From Planctomycetaceae bacterium (lineage in GTDB: Bacteria; Planctomycetota; Phycisphaerae; SM23-33): a DNA stretch of 64,000 bases. The notes below the pieces were generated by a model. That model was not told the DNA's origin and ran no database searches. It worked only from the letters and a program-made list of their open reading frames with translations. The DNA lies in assembly GCA_039680605.1 (NCBI GenBank), contig JBDKTA010000065.1:20866-84865 (forward strand), written 5' to 3'. The position numbers were made by a program, and so were the translations under genes. This document shows positions 25,250 through 35,633 of this stretch, one piece after another (the first letter of the stretch is position 1; the number at the start of each line of letters is the position of its first letter).

Positions 25250-25615
25250 TCAACGGGGACGGGGACGGGGACGGGGAGTGCGGGATTGGGACGGGATTGA
25301 GGGGATTAAGAGGATTAAGACAAGAGGAGTTACTAAACGGGGATTGGGACGGGGAGTGCCGGATCGGGGAGCGTTTGTTTCGTCCTCGTCCTCGTCCTCG
25401 TCCTCGTCGTCGTCGTCGGTTGTTTCTTTCCTGGCCGGAGAACGGGGAGTGCGGGATTACGCGGATTGAAAGGATTAAGAGGATTAAGACAAAGATCAGG
25501 AACACGCAGATCGCGGGATCGGCCAGACAGAAGCCCCAATCGCAATGTCTCCAATCCTCAATCCTGTTTTAAAAATCCTCTTAATCCGCGTAATCCCGCA
25601 CTCCCCGGTCTCTGA
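25250..25615. repeat. Large R6 word-repeat complex (GGGGAC, GGATTAAGA, GTCCTC lexicons)
   Basis: A 365-base gap without a gene. It has five GGGGAC units, then GAGTGCGGGATT with GGATTAAGAGGATTAAGAC, then a CTCGTC tract, a second GAGTGCGGGATTACGCGGAT block near 25447, and an inverted right arm CTTAATCCGCGTAATCCCGC near 25582-25601. Several arms can pair in different combinations. Single arms of the same wording occur near 4590-4640. Confidence 0.8.
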
Positions 25616-25619
25616 TCTG

Positions 25620-26870
25620 TCAGCGCGAGGCGGTCTCCAGGGCGTGGAGGTCCTGGCCTTGCTGGAGGGCGTAGGTCTGCCAGGCGGCCGAGAGGCCTTC
25701 GAGGAAGTTGGGGTCCGGCGGGACGCACAGCGTCCGCTCCAGGGCGTCGGCGACGGTGCATCCTTCCTTGAGATTGTCCAGAAACGCCGAGAACTGCTCG
25801 CGGCCCAGGCGGCTGTGCAGGAACTGCGTCAGGCTCAGGCTCTGGGCGTAGAACGTGCCGCGGTGTTCCATGTCGCTCTGGTCCATCAGCAGGAGCTTGT
25901 CCATGCTGATGCCGTCGTCGTCGCTCAAAGCCGCCGCCGCCAGCAGCAGGCGGTCGTTGTCGACGACCGGTTCGGCCAGCATGGCCAGGCCTTCGTTGAG
26001 GAACAGCGGGCACGGCGCGTCGCCGAAGTATTCCTTGAGCACGAGATGGCAGGTTTCGTGGGGCAGCACGCGGTCGATGGTGACGGTGCTGAGGGTGCGG
26101 TCCTCGTTGAGCTGCGTCAGGTCGATCCGACGGGTGACGACGCCGCCGGCCGTGGTGAGGCTGAATCGCCCGCCCGACCACTCCGGCGCCCCGGGGGCGT
26201 TGGCGGCGTAGTCGTTCTTGTCGACCCAGACGTTGATGTCAACGACGTGCGGATACTCGTGGGGCAGCAGGTCGCCGCAGATGCGACGCAGGCTTGCTTC
26301 GGCCAGATCCGCGATCAGCGCCGCAAGGTCCGCATTGCGGGCGTGGACGGCGAAGTGGCGGCTCGTGCGGGTGACCGCCGAGCCGACGGCCGCAAGATTC
26401 TTCCTCTGCTGCTCGCTCAGGGCGGCGCTGGGCAGCCCGGGGCGGCGGGCGGCGGAGCCTTCGCGGCAGCGGCGCATCTGTTCAAGCACATACGCGCGGG
26501 TCTGCGTCGAGTCGCAGGCCTTGAGGAACTGCTGATAAGCGTCCAGCGCCTTGGCGGTCTGGTTCTGGCGCTGATAACACTCGGCGGCGATGATCCACGC
26601 CCGACCCGGCGCGCCGGGCTGCGAGAGCAGGTCGTCGACGACGGCCGTCGCCCGGGCGTAGCGCCCCTGACGCAAATGCTCCAGCGCCGACTGGACGGGC
26701 GAGGGCTCGCTCGGCGTCAGGGCGGCCGCCGTACACACGCCGGCCGCCAGGGCCAGCGCCAGCACGTGGCACAGCCTTTCCAGGCTGTGTCTGCGGTGGC
26801 ACAGCCTTTCCAGGCTGTGCTTACACAGGCTAGAAAGCCTGTGCCACCTTGTCTTGTTAGCCGGCGTCAT
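25620..26870 (-). CDS. Secreted peptidase-MA-like (gluzincin) protein
   Basis: About 416 residues. A signal-peptide core VLALALAAGVCTAAALT lies at about residues 36-52, followed by TPR-like helices and then a metalloprotease motif PHETCHLVLKEYF with a downstream FLNEGLA, matching HExxH plus glutamate of the peptidase-MA family. It probably acts outside the cytoplasmic membrane. The ATG at 26870 overlaps the upstream gene's end by 14 bases. Residues about 8-35 (WHRLSSL, HSLERLCH twice) are encoded by R2 repeats, so the signal peptide has an unusual N-terminal extension. Substrate unknown. Confidence 0.72.
   Translation of the reverse strand: MTPANKTRWHRLSSLCKHSLERLCHRRHSLERLCHVLALALAAGVCTAAALTPSEPSPVQSALEHLRQGRYARATAVVDDLLSQPGAPGRAWIIAAECYQRQNQTAKALDAYQQFLKACDSTQTRAYVLEQMRRCREGSAARRPGLPSAALSEQQRKNLAAVGSAVTRTSRHFAVHARNADLAALIADLAEASLRRICGDLLPHEYPHVVDINVWVDKNDYAANAPGAPEWSGGRFSLTTAGGVVTRRIDLTQLNEDRTLSTVTIDRVLPHETCHLVLKEYFGDAPCPLFLNEGLAMLAEPVVDNDRLLLAAAALSDDDGISMDKLLLMDQSDMEHRGTFYAQSLSLTQFLHSRLGREQFSAFLDNLKEGCTVADALERTLCVPPDPNFLEGLSAAWQTYALQQGQDLHALETASR
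26766..26848. repeat. R2 repeats (three arms) inside the start of a gene
   Basis: Two direct copies of CACAGCCTTTCCAGGCTGTG are followed by an inverted, slightly changed copy ending GCCTGTGCCACC. All lie in frame between the start codon and the signal-peptide core of the minus-strand gene. Confidence 0.9.
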
Positions 26871-28110
26871 CAAGTTCCCCCACCAGCAGGTCCCGCATGG
26901 CGGTGAGTTTCTTCAGGTCGGCCTGGGCCCATTGGATTTCCAGCACGAGCTCGCGGCGGTACGGTTTGGCCAGTTCCATGATCTCCGTCAGCGAGCCGCG
27001 GACGGCGTTGACATGGTGGATGAGCTTCATGACCGACTCGCGGTAGTCGTTCTTGGACATGTTCTTGTTGCCCAGGGCCGCCATCGCGGCGTCGAAACGT
27101 TTGGCGTCGGCGTCGACCTGCTGGCGAATGGTCACGATGCGGAGGCGCGTGATCTCGACGCGATAGCTTCGCGTGATGTCCGGCACGAGGGCGTCGGCGG
27201 CCTCGAACGACTTCGCCGCGGCGGTGAACTTGTTCTCGGCCAGGGTCTTGTTGGTCGCCTGGGCATCTTTGGCTTCGGCCAGGAGCTTCTTGCCCGCCTC
27301 CATGCGCCGGCGGGCGAGGTCCTTCAGGGCCGCCTCGACGACGATGGGACGGCTCAGCGAAGCCGGTCCGGCCTGCACCTGCGCCTGGCGACCCATCAGA
27401 CCCGCGCTGGGCGGGTACGGTTCGGTCAGCACGTACATGCCGTCGGCGTTGGCCGTGAGAATCTCGGCGATGGCGGCGAAGCGCAGATAGCGGCTGTCTT
27501 TGCCTTTGGCGCCCAGGGCGGCGTAGATCTTGGCGGCTTCGTTGAAGTTGCCGCCGCGGAGCTGGGCCTGCCCGGCCAGGTCGTCGACGAGAATCTGCTG
27601 TTCGGCGCCGCGGGCGATCTGGCGAATCGCCGGAAGGATTCGACCGGTCAGGGCCGACACGTCGCCGGCCTCGAGGCGGCTGCGGGCCAGTTCGACAGCC
27701 TTGTCGAACTCGACCCAGGCGTTGTCGATCCGCGCGTAGCCCAGACCCTGGCGGGCCTGAAGATTTTCCGCATTGAGGTCGAGCACCTGCTGGAATATCT
27801 TGCGGGCCTGCCGGTCAAGCCCCTGTCGGGCCGCCCAGAGCCCCACGCCCAGCAGTTCGGTCTCGCTCTTGGGGTCGATCTCCTTGAGACGATACGCCAA
27901 CTGCTCCTCGGGCGTCTCCTGGATCTCGATGCGGGCCACTTTCGACCGCAGAAGCGTCAGACTGCCGTAAGGCATCTCAATGGTGACCGATTCGCCCTCG
28001 ACAGTGACTTTTCCGCTGAACGTGCGGCCGTCTGAAGTGACAACCTGGTCCGCCGACGACAAAGCCGGGCAGACGAATATCAAGCTTAGGAGTAAAACCA
28101 GCCTACGCAT
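26857..28110 (-). CDS. Secreted helical repeat protein of unknown function
   Basis: About 417 residues with a clear signal peptide (MRRLVLLLSLIFVCPALSSA). I start at 28110 because the signal peptide begins there; longer reading adds only MYLRSAAEPT. Residues about 23-60 form a small beta domain (DGRTFSGKVTVEGESVTIEM). The rest is helical, with TPR-like segments about 65-200 and coiled-coil-like stretches near 290-400. It ends 14 bases inside the next gene, so the two form a coupled pair. The partner's protease motif suggests a joint envelope role, which is inference. Confidence 0.75.
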   Translation of the reverse strand: MRRLVLLLSLIFVCPALSSADQVVTSDGRTFSGKVTVEGESVTIEMPYGSLTLLRSKVARIEIQETPEEQLAYRLKEIDPKSETELLGVGLWAARQGLDRQARKIFQQVLDLNAENLQARQGLGYARIDNAWVEFDKAVELARSRLEAGDVSALTGRILPAIRQIARGAEQQILVDDLAGQAQLRGGNFNEAAKIYAALGAKGKDSRYLRFAAIAEILTANADGMYVLTEPYPPSAGLMGRQAQVQAGPASLSRPIVVEAALKDLARRRMEAGKKLLAEAKDAQATNKTLAENKFTAAAKSFEAADALVPDITRSYRVEITRLRIVTIRQQVDADAKRFDAAMAALGNKNMSKNDYRESVMKLIHHVNAVRGSLTEIMELAKPYRRELVLEIQWAQADLKKLTAMRDLLVGELDDAG

Positions 28111-28236
28111 GGTTGGCTCCGCGGCCGATCGCAGGTACAACCCATCCCGCGCCCCCCATCAGACCGCACCAGAAGTATAACATGACCCGCCCACCCCGCC
28201 AGCGCAAAATCCGACCCATCAGGCCTGCCGCCGTGT

Positions 28237-28352
28237 GGCATGGGCGTCCCGCCCATGCTCCCCGTCTCGTGCATAGCCGTTCCATCCTCAGCCCGCCGAA
28301 GGACCCGCCCGTGTCCCGTGTCTTTGTGGCATGGGCGTCTCGCCCATGCTCC
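28237..28352. repeat. R1 repeats, two copies
   Basis: GGCATGGGCGTCCCGCCCAT at about 28237-28262 and GGCATGGGCGTCTCGCCCAT at about 28327-28352 flank a GC-rich spacer. They lie upstream of the AT-richer accessory block and in a gap between divergent genes. Confidence 0.9.
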
Positions 28353-28509
28353 CCCCGGACCGGTGCCACGCACAACTCCGTTGTGCGTGTCCCCGTCCGT
28401 GTCCCGTTGAAACATTCTTCAATTTCTCAAAAGAAATCGGGCTCTCGTACGTCTAACTGCATGTACCACTGCTGTTACAATAATCAAAACATGGTTGAAT
28501 AAGGCAGGA

Positions 28510-28617
28510 GTGGCCAATTATAAAAAAGCAAATCCAAGCCCCTTTGGACCGCAGCCCGTGCCTGTTGTGGTTCCAGATCGGGTCCTTGGCAAGATCATCG
28601 ATCAGCTAGGACTATAA
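28510..28617 (+). CDS. Short proline-rich ORF, possibly a gene remnant
   Basis: A 35-codon frame from GTG to TAA. It reads with a PSPFGPQPVPVVVPDRVLG core and ends IIDQLGL, which looks more like a true C-terminal segment than random coding. The frame is open upstream to 28411 without a good start. It ends three bases before the next gene's ATG. It may be the tail of a truncated protein left when the accessory block formed. No family is recognised. Confidence 0.3.
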   Translation: MANYKKANPSPFGPQPVPVVVPDRVLGKIIDQLGL

Positions 28618-28620
28618 CGC

Positions 28621-29247
28621 ATGGCCTTCTCCAGAATACTCGGTCTAATAGGAATCTCTGCGATCATATCCTGCCTAGGCTGCGAAAAAAGGGCCAGCGT
28701 AAGAGAGGCGACTACGACGCAGCCGGTCGGAAGGATAACCATCCGTGTACCAACATTTCCGGGCTCTGCGCGAGTGGAAAAGCTTGATGGCCTATTCTCA
28801 CGCCCCGTCCCCGGTCAAACTATCAACTGCTCTTTGAAGCTTATCAATCTCGATAGCTACGGCGAGATTATGTATAGTAACATCTTTGTTGAGCGGGGGG
28901 AGGTAGTCTTCTACTCGGAGAAAGGTGAGATTCGATATGGTCCTGGAGTCAGACCTGGCTTGCCTGGGAATGGTCGATGCCGACCTTCCCCGGGCAAAAC
29001 AATGAAGGAGTTTTCGGTATCTCCCGCCACGAATGTCAGTGTACTAGCCCACAAGAGCGGCGTCGCGATACTGGGTGTGGGCAACGGCCGCCTTGTCGAG
29101 AATGATGATTGGGATCCCGAATATTTCAAGCAAGCCTTACCCATTCAATCGAGTGGCAAGAACTGGATTGAAGTGGAATTGCGAGTCGTTTTCAGTAAGG
29201 ACTTTTCGGGGCGACTTGGCGGCTGGAAGGTAATCAAGACACCCTGA
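28621..29247 (+). CDS. Hypothetical lipoprotein (accessory region)
   Basis: A 208-residue protein with a lipobox-like N-terminus (ILGLIGISAIISCLGC; cysteine at about 21). The mature part is beta-rich with NCSLKLINLDSYGEI and VSVLAHKSGVAILGV, compatible with a small Ig-like or beta-sandwich domain. No family is recognised. Codon use and base composition are visibly less GC-rich than neighbouring genes, hinting at transfer. It is followed by a gap with no clear gene. Confidence 0.65.
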   Translation: MAFSRILGLIGISAIISCLGCEKRASVREATTTQPVGRITIRVPTFPGSARVEKLDGLFSRPVPGQTINCSLKLINLDSYGEIMYSNIFVERGEVVFYSEKGEIRYGPGVRPGLPGNGRCRPSPGKTMKEFSVSPATNVSVLAHKSGVAILGVGNGRLVENDDWDPEYFKQALPIQSSGKNWIEVELRVVFSKDFSGRLGGWKVIKTP

Positions 29248-29625
29248 CTTGAGACTGGTGGGGTGTCAGAAAGCGCGACCAGTGGGACAGATATCAATGG
29301 CCCTAAACGCAGCGCAGGCGCCGAGCAAAGGGCGAAGCCGCCCAATTTCTGTGGGAGCACTGATAGGCGACTGTCCCCAATGGCCCTAAGTTAAGGCGTT
29401 TCCGCCGCCTTCGGGAGTGCAAAGTCGACCTGTGCTCGATGGCCCTGTTTTTAGCGATTGCCGCTCTCTCAATGCCTGTCCGGATGCAGGAAAGGCCATT
29501 CAGAACCATCACCAGGCCGTTACCAGACATTGACACTACTAGAATCCCGCGTATACTGCGGATGCGAACCAGACTTTTGCCCTAAGTTCCCGAGGCGTTA
29601 TCCTGGACAGGTGTGGATATAACAT
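29248..29625. other. Gap with no supported gene
   Basis: Nothing convincing is seen. The phrase AATGGCCCTAA recurs twice (about 29296 and 29379). Small open frames on both strands lack start sites or protein-like composition. It may be a decayed gene. Confidence 0.5.
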
Positions 29626-30909
29626 ATGCAGATAGAATCAGTAATGGAAGGACGATTTTTTACGCTCAACACTATCGTCCGCGTCAACCAAATCGAAGTG
29701 AGCCGAGAACAGAACGAAGGTGCTGATGAAACTCGATGCCATACTCTCGAGTCAGTCACACAATTCCGCGAGGCGGTCTGCGCTGGCTGGCCGCAGGCAA
29801 GGATAACTTGGGCCTTCAGTTGGCGCGCGCTTCACTGTAAAGAAGAGAACTACCAGGCAATCCGAGACTACGTCAAACTGTGCCACAACAAATACGGTGA
29901 TGATGTGACCTTCATCCCCGGCGCCTATTTTGCGAATGCATACAACTCTCGGGAACAGGTCAATCGTGATCTTCATGAAGGCCTGCTCCGCGTGTCTGAA
30001 TTTATGGGCGACGGCTTTCGCCCGACAAGCATCGTTGCAGGGTTTCTATCCGCGGAAAACCAACAGTACCTGGCAGAGAAAGAGAACATTCACGTCTGCC
30101 AGGGCAACATCTGGAGTCAATACGCGATCGACAACCAGGACGGGGACGGATCAATCTGTTACCCCTATTATCCGTCCATGGAGCACTTCTGCAAACCCGC
30201 GCAAGGAACAGCCGATTTTATCGACTGTGTTAATCTCGACGGCTGGACGATGGATTTTCTGGCTGCCAGACGAGAAGGTTTCAAGGACGGTTTCAACAGT
30301 CGCATGGGGGTGGGTCCTATTGAAACCATCGGGGCTTTCGGCCCTGAAATTGGCCTGCAACAGATCATGGCAACGACGGCGATGCATTTCGATGATAGTC
30401 TATCCCGCAACGGTTTTGCCTGGGTTACCTGCTGCTGGGAAATCTGCCTGGTCGACCAGATCGGCCACCTCGAAGTGCTGACGGAGTGGTTGTCAGAGAT
30501 CCGTAGACGCTGGCCGAATGCTGCATGCCTCACACAGGGCGACTTCGGCTTGCTTTGGCGACAACAGTTCAAAGACAACGACCGCATCGATTACCGCTTT
30601 GTCCAACGCGGAACAGGCATAGGCGGCTCCGACAAGGACAAGGAGATCTGCTGGTTTATGAACAAGGCTTTCCGACTTGCGTTTCTGCGCGAGTGCCAGA
30701 CCGACGGTCCATCGCAGATCATTGATTTTACGCGCTATGGGGCACCCGCTGAAGAGCCGCACGACATGACTCGCCGTTGGAGTCTACTGGGGCAAATCAA
30801 CCAGAAACAGACACGTCCGCAAGACAAGCCCGTGTTACTTCGCGAGTTGGCTCAAGAGGACAGAGATCTGATATTTCACAAATACCCAGACCTGAAACTA
30901 TGGCTTTAA
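29626..30909 (+). CDS. DUF3863/DUF3864-like protein
   Basis: A 427-residue protein. The opening RFFTLNTIVRVNQIEVSR, the central HVCQGNIWSQYAIDNQDGDG and SRMGVGPIETIG, and the later RRWSLLGQINQKQTRPQDKP resemble the DUF3863 plus DUF3864 architecture that I recall from glycan-degrading Bacteroidetes and planctomycetes. Function is unknown; the conserved Asp, His and Trp residues (WAFSWRALH, VNLDGWTMDF) suggest a barrel that may bind sugars. There is no signal peptide. It is less GC-rich than most neighbours. The start is uncertain by six codons (ATG also at 29644). Confidence 0.6.
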   Translation: MQIESVMEGRFFTLNTIVRVNQIEVSREQNEGADETRCHTLESVTQFREAVCAGWPQARITWAFSWRALHCKEENYQAIRDYVKLCHNKYGDDVTFIPGAYFANAYNSREQVNRDLHEGLLRVSEFMGDGFRPTSIVAGFLSAENQQYLAEKENIHVCQGNIWSQYAIDNQDGDGSICYPYYPSMEHFCKPAQGTADFIDCVNLDGWTMDFLAARREGFKDGFNSRMGVGPIETIGAFGPEIGLQQIMATTAMHFDDSLSRNGFAWVTCCWEICLVDQIGHLEVLTEWLSEIRRRWPNAACLTQGDFGLLWRQQFKDNDRIDYRFVQRGTGIGGSDKDKEICWFMNKAFRLAFLRECQTDGPSQIIDFTRYGAPAEEPHDMTRRWSLLGQINQKQTRPQDKPVLLRELAQEDRDLIFHKYPDLKLWL

Positions 30910-30939
30910 CGGGGGTCAGGGGCTTTAACGACGTCAGGT

Positions 30940-31300
30940 ACTAGCATGGGCATCTTGCCCATGAGTAGCACGGGCGTCCCGCCCGTGCAGGTTGCCGGGA
31001 CATGGCCGGGCCCTTCGACAGGCTCAGGATGAAGCGGGCATGCGACTCCCGGGGGGGAGACGCCCGTGCTACGACGCAGAGGCGCAATCTTCAAAACCTT
31101 TGTGGTCTCTGTGCCCTCTGTGGCAAGGTTGCTTCTGGTTTAGGGTACAAGGTTCATGTTCGACTGTGGCCTGGTCAGCAATCATGGAACATGTCCGTGG
31201 CACGTCGTGCGGCAAACGCGCGGGGCAAGCCCCGCCGCTAACGACGGAGCGTAACGGTAATCTGGAATCTGACGTTGTCTATTTCGCCGGAGGCTGCTGG
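30940..31300. repeat. Cluster of R1, R4 and R6 repeats
   Basis: R1-like palindromes (AGCACGGGCGTCCCGCCCGT) occur at about 30965-30990, with a shorter GCATGGGCATCTTGCCCAT before it and a third near 31036-31074. An R6 arm (CTCTGTGCCCTCTGTGGC) lies near 31107-31126, and an R4 copy (GCGGGGCAAGCCCCGCCGCT) near 31210. No gene is seen between 30910 and the kinase start. Confidence 0.75.
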
Positions 31301-31589
31301 CCTACTAGTAAGCACTGATTGGTGTATCATAAGGCAATAGTAATAGCTTACCTTCCCTGCAAGTAGCTGTGAAAAGTACAACAAAGTGCAAGGAAGTGGA
31401 ATTGTGGTACAGCGCGTACCGCTTTGGGGCGGCGGTGCAGGTGAAATGCGTTGTCGCCACTGAAGGGCGGGGATGGGAATTTTCCCTAAGGTCTTTCCGC
31501 CAGCGGCCCGATGTACTCCACAGGTTGGCTTGGGCGCCTTGGGAATGACTTGCGCTGTCGATTGCGCGGGTCGTCGGCAGAGGAACTGC

Positions 31590-34343
<2,754 letters not shown>

Positions 34344-34437
34344 ACGCTGAAGGCTCGCTCAGGCGCGCCGCGGCGGATATCATGCCCCCTGCCGCCGGAA
34401 GTGCCGGCGACTGAACCTGACGCAAGGGAGTCTGTCG

Positions 34438-35616
34438 ATGGATCTGTTTCGTAAGGGTGGCGCGCGGGTGTCGCGGTGGGCGAGTTTTGAGAATCCCTCG
34501 GCCGCCGCGGGCGCCGCCGGGCGCGCCAACCGCGGGGCCAAAGGGTCGCCTTGCGCGAGCCTGGCGGCGGGACAGACGCTCACGCTGCTGGACGTCCAGG
34601 GCAGCGGACTGATCGGGCGGATCTGGCTGACCCTCAACGAACGCTCGCCCGAGACGCTGCGGGCGTGCCGCCTGGAGATGTGGTGGGACGGCCAAGCCGA
34701 ACCCGCCGTCGCGGTGCCGCTGAGCGATTTCTTCGGCGTGGGCCTGGGCCGCATGGCCGCTTTCGAGAGCGAGCTGTTCGCCAACCCCGAGGGGCGCAAC
34801 TTTCTGAGCTTCGTGCCGATGCCCTTCCGCCGCGCGGCCCGCATCGCCGTCACCAACGAGTCGCCCGCGGACCTGACGCTGTTCTACGACGTGGAACTCC
34901 TGCTCGACGTGCCCCACGACGAGGATGTGATGTACCTGCACGCCTACTGGCGGCGCGAGCGCCCCAACGCGCTGGGGGCCAACTTCGAGATCCTGCCCCG
35001 CGTCGAAGGCGCGGGACGGTTCCTCGGCTGCAATATCGGCGTGATTGTCGACAGCCGCTACCAGCACGCATGGTTCGGCGAGGGCGAGGTCAAGATGTGG
35101 CTCGACGGCGACAGCGAGCTTCCCACCATCTGCGGGACCGGGCTTGAGGATTACGTCGGCACGAGCTGGGGGCTGGGCAAGTTCGCCCACCGCGTGCAGG
35201 GCTGCCCCATCGCCGAGGCCGACACCCGCCAGTACTGCTTCTACCGCTATCACACCGATAGCCCGATCTACTTCTACCGCAACTGCCGCGTGGCGATCCA
35301 GACCATCGGCGGATCGATGCGCGAGCACGTCGTCAAACTCCAGCACGGCGGCGTGCCGCTGGTTCCCGTGACCTGCGCGACCCTCGACGGCAAGCAGTAC
35401 ATCCCGCTGATGGAGCGGGCGACCCAACCCACCGACGCCGCCGACGCCTCGTTGCCCGACGGGTGGTACAACTTCTTCCGTCAGGACGACTGGTCTGCCA
35501 CCGCATACGTCTACCTCGACCGCCCCGGCGGATGCGGCGCGCCCCTCGCGCCGCCGGATCATCGCACCGGCGCCCTGCGAACCGACATCAAAGGCACCGA
35601 GCGCGCGGACGTATGA
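34438..35616 (+). CDS. DUF2961 / glycoside hydrolase family 172 protein
   Basis: A 392-residue protein of the double jelly-roll family DUF2961, now GH172, whose members include difructose-anhydride-forming enzymes and D-arabinofuranan-degrading enzymes. Typical stretches are GSGLIGRIWLTL at about 55-66, PLSDFFGVG near 98-106, and GTGLEDYVGTSWG near 236-248, where the glutamate is the likely catalytic residue. There is no signal peptide, so it probably acts on imported sugar. It follows the sensor kinase at a 95-base gap; any link is speculative. Confidence 0.85.
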   Translation: MDLFRKGGARVSRWASFENPSAAAGAAGRANRGAKGSPCASLAAGQTLTLLDVQGSGLIGRIWLTLNERSPETLRACRLEMWWDGQAEPAVAVPLSDFFGVGLGRMAAFESELFANPEGRNFLSFVPMPFRRAARIAVTNESPADLTLFYDVELLLDVPHDEDVMYLHAYWRRERPNALGANFEILPRVEGAGRFLGCNIGVIVDSRYQHAWFGEGEVKMWLDGDSELPTICGTGLEDYVGTSWGLGKFAHRVQGCPIAEADTRQYCFYRYHTDSPIYFYRNCRVAIQTIGGSMREHVVKLQHGGVPLVPVTCATLDGKQYIPLMERATQPTDAADASLPDGWYNFFRQDDWSATAYVYLDRPGGCGAPLAPPDHRTGALRTDIKGTERADV

Positions 35617-35633
35617 AGATCGGTCCCCGGTGG

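Noticed and set aside
29303..29536. Possible transposase fragment on the minus strand
   Set aside because: No DDE or HUH motif is visible, and no terminal inverted repeats flank it.
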